Source: Phytophthora colocasiae
Taxonomy: Eukaryota; Oomycota; Peronosporomycetes; Peronosporales; Peronosporaceae
Reading direction: 5' to 3'
Length of the DNA: 64,000 nt
Assembly (NCBI GenBank): GCA_018806915.1
Contig: JAGKQI010000052.1
Span: 434,001-498,000 of the forward strand
The position numbers and the translations under genes were made by a program. Shown in pieces: positions 1 through 9,216 of this stretch. The notes under the pieces are model-generated. The model was not told the origin of the DNA, did not search any database, and saw only the letters and a program-made list of their open reading frames with translations. The first letter of the stretch is position 1. Each line of letters opens with the position of its first letter.

Positions 1-1150
1 ACTGATCCATTCCAGTCGAGCTGGTTTGTTGTCTGGGACTGGAGCGCATGGCATTGATCTATCCGTGAGATTCGAAGGATACGTCCGCTGCTTTGCGTTA
101 GCCAGAATACAGTCAGCAGCAGCAGGTGCGAACTCCGAGCGTCGGCGGAAATATTCTTCCACAGCTGCCACATATCCTTCCTCGTCTTCGCTGTTATCGC
201 TTGCTGTTGAGTTGCTTTGAGTGTCTGAAGGGTCTACGAGCATCTTGATCACATTGAGTGTAGCGTCTCTTGTTGACTCTGCTTCAAGGCTTCCACACAA
301 GCTTCGACCTAAATTTCGTTTCGGAGAGACCGGATCCTCGAGAATCTGGACAGGTCCGCGATGTGCCTGGATGTTCGTGTAGTTGCAGCAGTCCACCCAC
401 TCCAGACATCGTTTGCAGACTCCCATCTCTTCAACACGACCAGTGTACGTCTCCACACTCTGCAACGTCCAACAACTGGAGCAGATATTGTGAGCACAGA
501 GCTGACAGCGACGAGCAAGACGTAGCAGTGTACTTAAGCGAAGCCCCTTCGTACATGCAATACACCGCGAATTCTGTGCCTCGTTCGACATGGCTGCAAA
601 CACTTGAGTTCCTAGACGTCGACGTCGAACAACTGCAGGAAGACGAGGGATTCCTTCGGCTAGCGAATTGAGTCTAGCTTGTACCATCGTGGGGTTGGTG
701 CCGTCATTTCCTGAGTGAATCACATGGAACATCACGTGCACCTTCACACTGTCATTGTTTGGAACGGGATCAACGACTAGTAACGCTGTGATACCGTTTA
801 ATTGATCGACGCGGCTCCCTACAGCTTTCCCTGCTGTCAGTTCCTTCTCCGGTAATGACAGGAGAGCGACGGAGAAGCCTTCCGATGAGTTGGAACTTGT
901 AGGCTGGAAGTACTCAAGGAAGCACCACTGCTCGTTACGGGCCAGCAATGTCGACCGGGTGAAACACCCCGTTTTCACTGCTAGTTGATGACTTTCAGGC
1001 ATCCAAAGAAGCTGCTGCTGTGCTTCTTTCCCGTCTAAAATGTGCACGATAGAACCATAGATGAACTGTTTATCGTAAATCCCCTTCATGACAGCATTGT
1101 AGTCGCTTTCATCTCGAGTGCACAGGATCGACGCCAGTTCTTGAGGACTA

Positions 1151-1270
1151 CTACACCTTTGCCCGTCCAATCTGGGAATAGCCTCAAGCAAAGTGGTACC
1201 GTCATATTTACCTTATCGCAAATATCACACTACTACTCGCTAAACATCAATGAATCAGGGAATGCTTGCA
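1151..1270 (+). repeat. Left terminal inverted repeat of the Tc1/mariner element
   Basis: 120 bp. It pairs base for base, as far as checked by eye, with the reverse complement of 1702-1821 (coordinate sum 2972). Confidence 0.88.
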
Positions 1271-1701
1271 GTCAAGCAGGGACTCGCAAGGTGATGAGCT
1301 GCCGGTCAAAACTTGCTGCCTGCTTGCCACGCGCGAAGGAGCCCGCCTTCGCGCCTTTTGCTACGCCTCGCCCCGTATTCACCAATGTGCAACCCTATCG
1401 AGAATTGCTTCTCGGTGCTGAAGGCTCACATTAAAGAGCGTTTGGCTTTGGATCGTGCCGAGATTTGTGACCGCAGTAACATGGTGGACGAGGATGGCAA
1501 CCCCCTGACCATCAAGGAGCGCACGATGCGCTTCCTGGAGCGAGCTGCTCATGCCAGCATGAAGTTCATCACGCCAACGTTGGTCACCAAGATGGAGCTT
1601 CACGCCCGTGACGCAGTGAACGCGGCGGAGGTGATGAAAGACATGGTGTACGACGTGTAGGCGATGCACAAGCCAGACACGTTGTGTCGGTTCGCCTTGG
1701 A

Positions 1702-1821
1702 TGCAAGCATTCCCTGATTCATTGATGTTTAGCGAGTAGTAGTGTGATATTTGCGATAAGGTAAATATGACGGTACCACTTTGCTTGAGGCTATTCCCAG
1801 ATTGGACGGGCAAAGGTGTAG
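1702..1821 (-). repeat. Right terminal inverted repeat of the Tc1/mariner element
   Basis: Mirror of 1151-1270. It is followed directly by the TA target duplication at 1822-1823. Confidence 0.88.
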
Positions 1822-2089
1822 TACATGCGATGTCTCCCACTGTACGAGTCGTAGCGGCACGTGCCTATTAATAAATAATTTTTTATTATTGATGCAGTAC
1901 TGTCATACAAAAATTCAACACCCAAAAGCATTAGTACTACACTGTATTTGCATTAATATTAGTATCATGCAAGATTTGAATAGTAATGATAATAGTAACA
2001 TGTGCTGCTGAAAGTTCTCTTCGGTGCAATCAATCTATGACTCCCAATGATCCTTGCTGATTAACCCTTTAACTACCGTGCCATTTTAA

Positions 2090-2107
2090 GGGGTCCGGTC
2101 AGACCCC
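2090..2107. repeat. piggyBac left subterminal palindrome
   Basis: GGGGTCCGGTCAGACCCC is an 18-bp imperfect palindrome 25 bp inside the left end. It resembles the two motifs near the right end (4793-4810, 4888-4903) and may be a transposase binding site. That role is inferred from position only. Confidence 0.5.
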
Positions 2108-2220
2108 TTCTAGAACGAATCAAATGTGTTCATTTTGATTTTTCAAACCAATGAGATCGCACTGCCTACCTTTCACATTGAGATTCCTCTTAAAATAGAT
2201 TTCCCGACGTTGGAGAGCGA

Positions 2221-2695
2221 ATGGAAGACTTCGAGAGCATGTGCGGGAGGTGCGGAGCGTCGGTGTGCGACTGGGAGCATGTTGGTAGCGAGCTCACAGA
2301 GGCAGGTGCACGGTTGGAAGTGAAGCTGATACGTCGACGGCAGCGAGGTCGAGTCATCCGTACAGCGTTACGCCGACTGTACATGTACTGGAAGCACGGG
2401 AGATTGAGTGGTGAAGTTCCAACATGCATCACTAGAGAGCTAAACCAGCGTTGGCCGGACGCAAAAGATGTAAGTTGTATTCAAGCTGTTGGCAGAGTCA
2501 ACTCCTCTACACTAGTGATTGACTTATTTGCTCGTTTGCGTGTAAATGCTACAGGATCATCGGTTCCGGCGCGGCAAACAGCATCCAGTGCGTCGCGCAG
2601 CGCTGGAGATTGCCCCTGAATACATCTTGGTAGTGAAATGCACTAAAGCACTCGACATGAAACCCTCGCTCACATTTGGTACATCCGTACCGTGA
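2221..2695 (+). CDS. piggyBac accessory protein with CxxC-CDW motif, one intron
   Basis: Exon 1 is 2221-2469 and exon 2 is 2555-2695, with an 85-bp intron starting GTAAGT and ending ACAG. The product is about 129 residues. Without splicing the frame runs to 2619 and gives 132 residues; I prefer the spliced form because exon 2 stays open to a stop six bases before the transposase stop. The N-terminal half has CGRCGASVCDWEHVG, a possible zinc-binding CxxC-x4-C pattern, then a basic stretch RLIRRRQRGRVIRTALRRLY-like and a second part PTCITRELNQRWPDAKD. I recall related small oomycete proteins with a C-CDW core but know no function. Its place between the piggyBac ends suggests a DNA-binding or regulatory partner of the transposase, or a captured host gene. 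Both are inference. Confidence 0.6.
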
Positions 2696-2700
2696 CTTTG

Positions 2701-4692
2701 CTAGCCCTCTGAGGCTACACAAGTAGCACTTGAGCTTACCGTTACTGTTTGTTGTAGAGTTCGGAGGATGATATGTAGCGAGGCGTCTGCTCCAACAACG
2801 TCGTCAAGGTCAACGCGTTTTCTCTTCTGCTCACGGCGTACCTTCAGGCGCCGAGCCGCCTTCTCGTTGCTCGTCAGGCTGTCAGCAATCCGCCTTTTGA
2901 ACTCGCGCAGCGTCGGGCAGTTTGCCTCCGTTTTCTTCATCAAAGCGAAAGCATTTATTGTCGCCATGTCAAGAAGCCACGTGAACAGTGTCATGTCGAG
3001 ACGCTTCTCACGGCGTCTGTTCGGATTAGTTGCACGGAGCTGATCCACGCGATCAACACCGTTCATGAAGCGGTTGTACACAGCTATCACCGTAGGCGCC
3101 ATGAATATCCGTCTGTGCATGACGCGGTCGTCGGTCCAACGTTGGATCGGGTACAGACCATGACAGCATGCCACCGCCTCCTGAGTACTTCCGCTTAGGG
3201 TTCTTGTTGACGGAGTTGCTCGCAGATCATTGCTGTAGAAGATCACCACCTTGTGGTCCTTGTAGACGATGTAGCCAGCTCGATCCGCTAGCTCTAAATT
3301 AGGTCGAAATGGTGTCTGTCGAGATTTTGGGAGGCGTTTTTGTGCTTTGTTGTGATCTGCTTCCTTCTTTTTCCACTCCGATTCAAGATCCACAGCGGAT
3401 ACCAGCTCCCACTCACCACGCTCAGCTTTATTTACTCGCAATATGGCTGCCTCAACCGCCGGTTTGTTCCATTTGTCGATCAGATTGAGCCGCACAGTGC
3501 CGATGGTGTGCATTTCACCGTCGGTGAATGCTAAGATCGCCTTGGCAAATGTATGCCTCGTGTAGAAATTGTCGGATACAGTAAGTCGATAGCCGCTTGG
3601 AGAACGTAGCAGTTTCGTTTGGTGCCCCACCATTGCTAACCACAGCGCCGTCGCCGAAGTAGGGTTCACATCAATGTCGTTGCGCCGCAGAGTGTTATAC
3701 AGTGAAGTACGAAGTGCAGGGAACTGCTCTATGTATCGCTGAGCTGGACTAGACTGCAGCGCGTTTCCAGAAGCGTTATCCCAGAGGCTGTGGACATACA
3801 GAGCATCCCAGCCGACGACTGCGTAAAATCGGATACCGTATTTATCAGGTTTAGAAGGCATGTATGTCCGCGCTCTCGAGCGTGCTTTGGTTGCGACAGT
3901 CATTTCGTCGATGCTGCTTACCCCAGTAGGAACTGCAAATGCCGCAAACTGCTTCTGGAAATGGTTTAAAATTGTGCGGCTGTGCCATAGCGGATCGCGT
4001 TGCTTGACGAGTGTTGGATCCCCAGGGGCGTGAAACTGCAATGCCGATCTGATATTCTGAAATCTTGTTCTCGCCATGGTTTCCTTGAACGCAGATTGAC
4101 CTAGAAAGCGACTCTCAGACCAATACTCAGCAATATCGCTGAGAGGGCAGATACTCATGGCGATCTCCAATCCACAGTAGGCGTTGAACTCATTTTCCGT
4201 TAGTTTTGGCAGTCCTTTGGAAGCTAGCACGTCAGATGTCCATGTAAGTAGACTCCGCCTAAATGCCGCCGTCACAAACAAAGAGAACAGCCCATATTCT
4301 GCGTTATCACGGTAGGCTTTACTTACTCTCGCTGGGGCGACAATATGAAGGCCATTCTGCATGTTCAGGGAGTCCATGTACGCGCTGCCGAGTGAGCTAG
4401 GTGCATGAACACTTTGAGTGTGAACGCCAGTGACTTCAAGAGCTAATCGTTGTGAAACGCCGTCGGCGTTGCTCAAGAAGGCATCAACAGCCTGCTGAAA
4501 TTCGTCAATACAGTTCTGCGTGTCAGATACACTCTGTTGAGCGTCGGAACCGTGCTCAAGATCGAGCTCGTGCTGATACTCTTCTTGTAGGGTCCTATCC
4601 CAGTCGTCTACTAGAGCCTCCACCGCGATGTTGTCAATGTGGTAGCCCTGCTGCTCAAGAGCGTCCCATTCTACGCTGTCCTGCGCATCCAT
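2701..4692 (-). CDS. piggyBac transposase (DDE_Tnp_1_7 family)
   Basis: The product has 663 residues from the first ATG at 4692; upstream in-frame codons lack an ATG. It cuts and pastes its own element at TTAA sites in the nucleus. Family landmarks are in order: SIDEMTVATKARSRARTYMP with the first catalytic Asp and the conserved YMPSKPDKYGI, then VSDNFYTRHTFAKAI with the second Asp, then VIAVYNRFMNGVDRVDQLR with the third Asp in the GVD motif. The N-terminal ~130 residues are acidic and poorly conserved, as is usual. The C-terminus is short and I do not see the cysteine-rich finger found in many piggyBac transposases, which may be truly absent or too divergent. No stop or frameshift interrupts it. 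It converges on the small gene at 2221-2695 inside the same element. Confidence 0.9.
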   Translation of the reverse strand: MDAQDSVEWDALEQQGYHIDNIAVEALVDDWDRTLQEEYQHELDLEHGSDAQQSVSDTQNCIDEFQQAVDAFLSNADGVSQRLALEVTGVHTQSVHAPSSLGSAYMDSLNMQNGLHIVAPARVSKAYRDNAEYGLFSLFVTAAFRRSLLTWTSDVLASKGLPKLTENEFNAYCGLEIAMSICPLSDIAEYWSESRFLGQSAFKETMARTRFQNIRSALQFHAPGDPTLVKQRDPLWHSRTILNHFQKQFAAFAVPTGVSSIDEMTVATKARSRARTYMPSKPDKYGIRFYAVVGWDALYVHSLWDNASGNALQSSPAQRYIEQFPALRTSLYNTLRRNDIDVNPTSATALWLAMVGHQTKLLRSPSGYRLTVSDNFYTRHTFAKAILAFTDGEMHTIGTVRLNLIDKWNKPAVEAAILRVNKAERGEWELVSAVDLESEWKKKEADHNKAQKRLPKSRQTPFRPNLELADRAGYIVYKDHKVVIFYSNDLRATPSTRTLSGSTQEAVACCHGLYPIQRWTDDRVMHRRIFMAPTVIAVYNRFMNGVDRVDQLRATNPNRRREKRLDMTLFTWLLDMATINAFALMKKTEANCPTLREFKRRIADSLTSNEKAARRLKVRREQKRKRVDLDDVVGADASLHIILRTLQQTVTVSSSATCVASEG

Positions 4693-4792
4693 GTCGTTGC
4701 TCGGGTTGATGTGCACGAAGCTCGATGAAAACCTGTTTGACGCTTATATAGCTCTGTCGGTCAGAATTTAGCGGCCTGGCTAACACGCGGTA

Positions 4793-4903
4793 GAGGTCTC
4801 AATGGACCTCTTCCGTGACTCACTGGTGACCTTTCCCTAAAGCAGGCGCATTTATAACCAATTAGATTTGAGAGTTGACTTTGGTACGGGTCTCAGTGGA
4901 CCC
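4793..4903. repeat. piggyBac right subterminal repeats
   Basis: Two imperfect palindromes, GAGGTCTCAATGGACCTC (4793-4810) and GGGTCTCAGTGGACCC (4888-4903), share the core GGTCTCARTGGACC. The left-end motif at 2090-2107 is an inverted relative. They may be transposase binding sites; this is inferred. Confidence 0.5.
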
Positions 4904-4931
4904 CTATGCTGACCGGTAGCTAAAGGGTTAA

Positions 4932-5513
4932 GACCTGTCTGTGAATTCCTTGGAATCACTTGCAGCAGAACCTACAACTTGCGAGTGACCGGTTCTATAG
5001 TTAATCTATCTTAGACATTGAAGTCAAGTATGGTGACGTGAAAGCGTTACATGCTACGCAACCAAGAGTTTACAGCGTGTACACGCCACGCAGAGTCCAG
5101 AAGAAAATCGTGTCGCAAATGTCAAGGAAGTATCCACCATTTAGCTCTGTGTGTCTTTAGCGTTGAGTCAGAAAAGACTGGACGGTCTTGCTCTGTGGGC
5201 AGCGGAGCCCTTCAAAGAACTCGCCCTCTGCTCTCTGGCGCCACCTGCGACTTGGCCACAGATGTCGGACAGCCTGTTGCGGTGAAGGGCCACAGTCTGG
5301 CCTTGGCATGAACGCGGCGTCCCTTGTGTTCCTCACAATCCCGAGCATTTGGGCTTTAGTAAAGCTCCTCCACTGAACCGTCGATTTCCACTAACAAACG
5401 TGCTGCTCACTTTTCATTCCGACTCAAAGCCTTCCCACGTATCTTCAGAGGCGAATTAGACACGCACCGCTAGCTGAGTCAGAGCTCGACCACCGAAGTG
5501 CAAGTTAGTTCCA
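4932..5513. other. Intergenic, upstream of the START/FYVE/GAF gene
   Basis: 582 bp between the piggyBac target site and the gene at 5514. Short open frames are present but none resembles a known protein. It presumably holds the promoter of the 5514 gene; no clear TATA box or oomycete initiator was seen. Confidence 0.4.
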
Positions 5514-7487
5514 ATGCCTTTCAAGACTCCAACTAGTAATGCGTACACCACTAATACGTCATCACCTCAAGACTCAAGCCGACGAGTTCTCGTAGATGAT
5601 GAAGAGCTTCTCTTCCGAGTGCACAATGCCAATTCGGCGGTAGCTTTGAAGAGAGCAATCACGGACCCGACAGATGCGTGGGACTCGGTTAAACGTACGC
5701 CGTGTATTCGTCTCGGCTCTGGCTCTGGAGCTGAAAGCTTTGAATTATCCTCGCGTGTGAACGGCGAAGGCTATGAGGTGCTGAGTGTAGGCACTGTGGC
5801 TTGCAGTCCTCAAGAACTCGTGTCAGTTATGTGCGCAAGAGACGAAAGTGACTACAATGCAGCTATGAAAGGGTTATATGGCAGTCAATTCATCTACGGG
5901 TCCGTCGTTCAGGTCATGGAAGGCAGACAGTCACAAGGAGTGATGCCCGATAGCCACCAACTTGTTGTAAGGACGGGTTGCTTCGCTAGATCCAGGATGT
6001 TGGCACGTAACGAGCAGTGGTGCTTTCTAGAGTACTTCCAGCCTACAACCGACAGCTTAACGAGCTCATTATCTGCGCCAGATACTTCACAAGGCTTTTC
6101 TGTATCGCTTCTGTCTCTTGGAGAGAAGGAACTTGCAGCCGGTAAAGCTGTCGGAGATCGAGTGGATCAACTGGATGGAGTCACTGCACTCCTAGTAGTC
6201 GACACGGTCCCCAGTGTCTCGAAGGAGAGCGATGGGATTTCTACCAAGTTACGTGTGATGTTCCACGCTCTTTATAAGGGCCCTCAAGAGCCTGTTACTG
6301 GCCAGGCAACCGACAAGATGACACGCAGTAGACTCAATGCCTTGGCTGGAGGAATCCCTCGTCTTCCAGCGGTTGTTCGCCGTCGCCGTCTTGGAACGCA
6401 GATCTTCGCACAGCAATCGGTTAATGTACCGATGCCCAAGGCTGAAGCACAGAATTCACGCTGTATTTCATGCACGAAAGGCGTCCGACTAAGTGCCTTG
6501 ATGCGCGTTGCTCGCCGCTGCCAACTCTGTGCGTACAACGTCTGCACATCGTGCTGGTCTCGCGAGAGTATCGAGACAAACAACGGTCACATCGCAGCCA
6601 TGGGCGTGTGTAAGCGCTGTCTTGAGTGGGTCGATCGCTGTGACTACTCTCATGTACAGTTCGGAGGCCGTGGACCGGTGAAGATCGTCGAGGATCCAGA
6701 GATAAGTACGTCACGGTTGGGTCAAAGTCTACGCGAGGAGTTGGCAATCGAGAGCACTAAAAACGCAGCAGTATCTGTGATCCGAATGCTAATCGACTCT
6801 GACAACGAAAGCACCTACAGCAGCTCTGGGAGCACGGAAGACGAGGAACCGTACATGTCTGCAGTGGAGGAGTATTTCGACCGTCGAGCACGTGAAGCTC
6901 CAGCAGCGAAAGACTGTGTGCTTTCAAATGCCCAAGTTCGAAACTACCCGTTGCATCCGATGGACGTCAAAGATCCATCAGCTCCCATACCTGAGAACGA
7001 GCTACTACGGCTGCAATGTATCGTTAGATACGGCCTCATGGACTTGAAGGAATCTTTGCCCGAGCTGGACATCATCTGCTCCTTCTTGAGCAAAGAACTC
7101 GGCTTCTTCTGTACCATGATCACAATTGTGGGGGAGACGCACCAATTGGTCTTGAGCTGTACAATGCAAGACCTCGTACATGCTATGCTGCCTCGAGAAC
7201 ACACGTTCTGCCAGCATTTACTTATGGGCAAAGCACCGTTCATCATCCGTAACCCGGAGGCAGACGTCCGTTTTTTCAATCTGAACCCCGTCACGCGCCA
7301 AGGTGTCAAGTACTACTGCGGCATCCCTATCATGTGGTCAGACGGCGTCATGGTGGGCTCCATTTGCTGTGTGCACAGTGCTGCAATGGACATCACCCGC
7401 TCACAGTACGACACACTCGTTCGCTTTGGCGAAATCGCGTCCAAGGTTATCCAAGTCAAGGCCGAGACCAAGCTCCAGCGTCCGTAG
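5514..7487 (+). CDS. START-like/FYVE-like/GAF domain protein, intact
   Basis: 657 residues, no intron, ATG at 5514. The N-terminal ~290 residues resemble the START-like lipid-pocket region shared by all members in this window (landmark LARNEQWCFLEYF). A FYVE-like zinc finger follows with four CxxC pairs: C317/C320, C336/C339, C344/C347 and C366/C369. RRCQLC stands where classic FYVE domains have their basic RHHCR motif, so PI3P binding is possible but not assured. An acidic Ser/Glu-rich linker (about 420-460) leads to a C-terminal GAF domain (about 520-650) with the family landmarks PREHTFCQH and NPEADVRF. The role is probably phosphoinositide-linked membrane signalling with a small-molecule sensor, inferred from domains. 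It is the only unbroken member in the left cluster and differs clearly from the near-identical pair A/B on either side. Confidence 0.85.
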   Translation: MPFKTPTSNAYTTNTSSPQDSSRRVLVDDEELLFRVHNANSAVALKRAITDPTDAWDSVKRTPCIRLGSGSGAESFELSSRVNGEGYEVLSVGTVACSPQELVSVMCARDESDYNAAMKGLYGSQFIYGSVVQVMEGRQSQGVMPDSHQLVVRTGCFARSRMLARNEQWCFLEYFQPTTDSLTSSLSAPDTSQGFSVSLLSLGEKELAAGKAVGDRVDQLDGVTALLVVDTVPSVSKESDGISTKLRVMFHALYKGPQEPVTGQATDKMTRSRLNALAGGIPRLPAVVRRRRLGTQIFAQQSVNVPMPKAEAQNSRCISCTKGVRLSALMRVARRCQLCAYNVCTSCWSRESIETNNGHIAAMGVCKRCLEWVDRCDYSHVQFGGRGPVKIVEDPEISTSRLGQSLREELAIESTKNAAVSVIRMLIDSDNESTYSSSGSTEDEEPYMSAVEEYFDRRAREAPAAKDCVLSNAQVRNYPLHPMDVKDPSAPIPENELLRLQCIVRYGLMDLKESLPELDIICSFLSKELGFFCTMITIVGETHQLVLSCTMQDLVHAMLPREHTFCQHLLMGKAPFIIRNPEADVRFFNLNPVTRQGVKYYCGIPIMWSDGVMVGSICCVHSAAMDITRSQYDTLVRFGEIASKVIQVKAETKLQRP

Positions 7488-7602
7488 CACTATCTTAATA
7501 GGTATTCAAAGAGATTCTTCTCTTAGAGAAGACGTCCAGCTAATATATCACTGTCGACTTGGAAGTCAACGCTAAAGCGTGTCAGGACCAGATCCCCCCA
7601 TA

Positions 7603-9216
7603 GAGTAGCCCTCAAGAACTGGCGTCGATTCTGTGTACTCGAGATGAAAGCGACTACAATGCTGTCATGAAGGGGATTTACGATAAACAGTTCATCTATG
7701 GTTCTATCGTGCACATTTTAGACGGGAAGAAGCACAGCAGCAGCTTCTTTGGATGCCTGAAAGTCATCAACTAACAGTGAAAACGGGGTGTTTCACCGGT
7801 CGAAATTGCTGGCCCGTAACGAGCAGTGGTGCTTCCTTGAGTACTTCCAGCCTACAAGTTCCAACTCATCTGAAGGCTTCTCCGTCGCTCTCCTGTCATT
7901 ACCGGAGAAGGAACTGATAGCAGGGAAAGCTGTAGGGAACCGCGTCGATCAATTAAACGGTATCACAGCGTTACTAGTCGTTGATCCCGTTCCAAACAAT
8001 GACAGTGTGAAGGTGCACGTGATGTTCCATGTGATTCACTCAGGAAATGACGGCACCAACCCCACGATGGTACGAGCTAGACTCAATTCGCTAGCCGAAG
8101 GGATCCCTCGTCTTCCTGCAGTTGTTCGACGTCGACGTCTAGGAACTCAAGTGTTTGCAGCCATGTCGAACGAGGCACAGAATTCGCGGTGTATTGCATG
8201 TACGAAGGGGCTTCGCTTAAGTACACTGCTACGTCTTGCTCGTCGCTGTCAGCTCTGTGCTCACAATATCTGCTCCAGTTGTTGGACGTTGCAGAGTGTG
8301 GAGACGTACACTGGTCGTGTTGAAGAGATGGGAGTCTGCAAACGATGTCTGGAGTGGGTGGACTGCTGCAACTACACGAACATCCAGGCACATCGCGGAC
8401 CTGTCCAGATTCTCGAGGATCCGGTCTCTCCGAAACGAAATTTAGGTCGAAGCTTGTGTGGAAGCCTTGAAGCAGAGTCAACAAGAGACGCTACACTCAA
8501 TGTGATCAAGATGCTCGTAGACCCTTCAGACACTCAAAGCAACTCAACAGCAAGCGATAACAGCGAAGACGAGGAAGGATATGTGGCAGCTGTGGAAGAA
8601 TATTTCCGCCGACGCTCGGAGTTCGCACCTGCTGCTGCTGACTGTATTCTGGCTAACGCAAAGCAGCGGACGTATCCTTCGAATCTCACGGATAGATCAA
8701 TGCCATGCGCTCCAGTCCCAGACAACAAACCAGCTCGACTGGAATGGATCAGTAAGTTCGGTCTCATGGACTGGAGGGAGCCGATTCTCGAGTTGGACGT
8801 CATTTCGTCGTTTCTAGGTCGAGAACTGGGTTTCCACTGCACGATGGTCACAATTGTCGGTGAAAAGCACTTATTAGTGTTGAGTTCTACAGTTCCAGCA
8901 CTCGTACAAGCTCGTATACCTCGAGAACAGACTTTTTGCCAGCATCTACTCATGGGTGAAGTCCCGTTCATCATCCAGAATCCGGAAGCGGATGTTCGTT
9001 TCTACAATATGAACCCTGTGGCGAGAGATGGAGCGAAATTCTACTGCGGAATCCCCATTCTCGGACCGGGTGGGATCGTTCTAGGTTCCATTTGCTGCAT
9101 ACACAATGATCCGGTGGCTATCACGCGGTACATGTACGAGGTTTGGACAGATTGCGTCCAAAATCATTAGAGTCAGGGCTGACGACCTTAAAAAAATAAT
9201 ATTATTTAGGATTGCT
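7603..9216 (+). pseudogene. START/FYVE/GAF family copy B, 5'-truncated and frameshifted
   Basis: Family homology begins at about 7604 (SPQELASILCTRDESDYN), so the first ~110 codons of the full-length gene are missing. Compared with copy A, a base is lost near 7731 (GGGAAGAAG against GGGAAAGAAG) and another near 7796, shifting the frame twice. From 7788 a long open frame covers the rest of the START-like part, the FYVE-like cysteines (about 8187-8350) and the GAF domain (about 8800-9120). A third shift near 9138 throws the last family block, RFGQIASKIIRVRADDL, out of frame. About 1.15 kb is near-identical to copy A in inverted orientation. The start of homology falls at the position where copy A carries its transposon. 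Confidence 0.82.

Larger units (their letters stand above)
1151..1821. mobile_element. Tc1/mariner-superfamily internal-deletion derivative, 671 bp
   Basis: Perfect-looking terminal inverted repeats of 120 bp (1151-1270 and 1702-1821, outer ends CTACACCTTTGCCCG) are flanked by a TA on each side (1149-1150 and 1822-1823), the target duplication of the Tc1/mariner/IS630 superfamily. The core keeps only the end of a DDE transposase: the motif PYSPMCNPIENCFSVLKAH on the plus strand from about 1360, running to a stop at 1660, with the preceding catalytic region deleted. It cannot encode a full transposase, so any movement would need one supplied in trans. It sits inside copy A of the START/FYVE/GAF family. 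Confidence 0.88.
1..1858 (-). pseudogene. START/FYVE/GAF family copy A, 5'-truncated and split by a Tc1/mariner insertion
   Basis: Bases 1-1150 are the reverse complement, nearly identical, of 7604-8753 (paired coordinates sum to 8754), so this is an inverted copy of the family member at 7603-9216. It keeps the START-like part, the FYVE-like cysteines and the acidic linker. The GAF half would lie beyond base 1, outside the window. Unlike the 7.6-kb copy it keeps the frame through the IVHILDGKEAQQQ and TGCFTRS stretches, so it is the less damaged of the two. The reading frame continues past the transposon at 1151-1821 into about a dozen more family codons (TVGDIAC) and then meets a stop near 1855, so roughly the first hundred codons seen in the intact gene at 5514 are missing. 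Removing the transposon and one TA would rejoin the frame. It is called a pseudogene because no start codon is visible. Confidence 0.8.
2065..4927. mobile_element. Complete piggyBac element, 2863 bp, with two genes
   Basis: The element is bounded by TTAA on both sides (2061-2064 and 4928-4931), the target duplication of piggyBac transposons. Its ends are inverted: CCCTTTAACTACCG at the left and, read inwards from the right, CCCTTTAGCTACCG, one mismatch in 14. Inside lie an uninterrupted transposase on the minus strand (2701-4692) and a small convergent gene on the plus strand (2221-2695), whose stop codons are only a few bases apart. Subterminal imperfect palindromes near GGTCTCANTGGACC occur close to both ends. 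Intact ends, target duplication and open transposase frame suggest recent arrival and possible activity. Confidence 0.9.

Noticed and set aside
270..671. 133-residue open frame on the plus strand, repeated on the minus strand at 8083-8484
   Set aside because: Both are antisense shadows of the START/FYVE/GAF copies A and B; their identity only reflects the inverted duplication.
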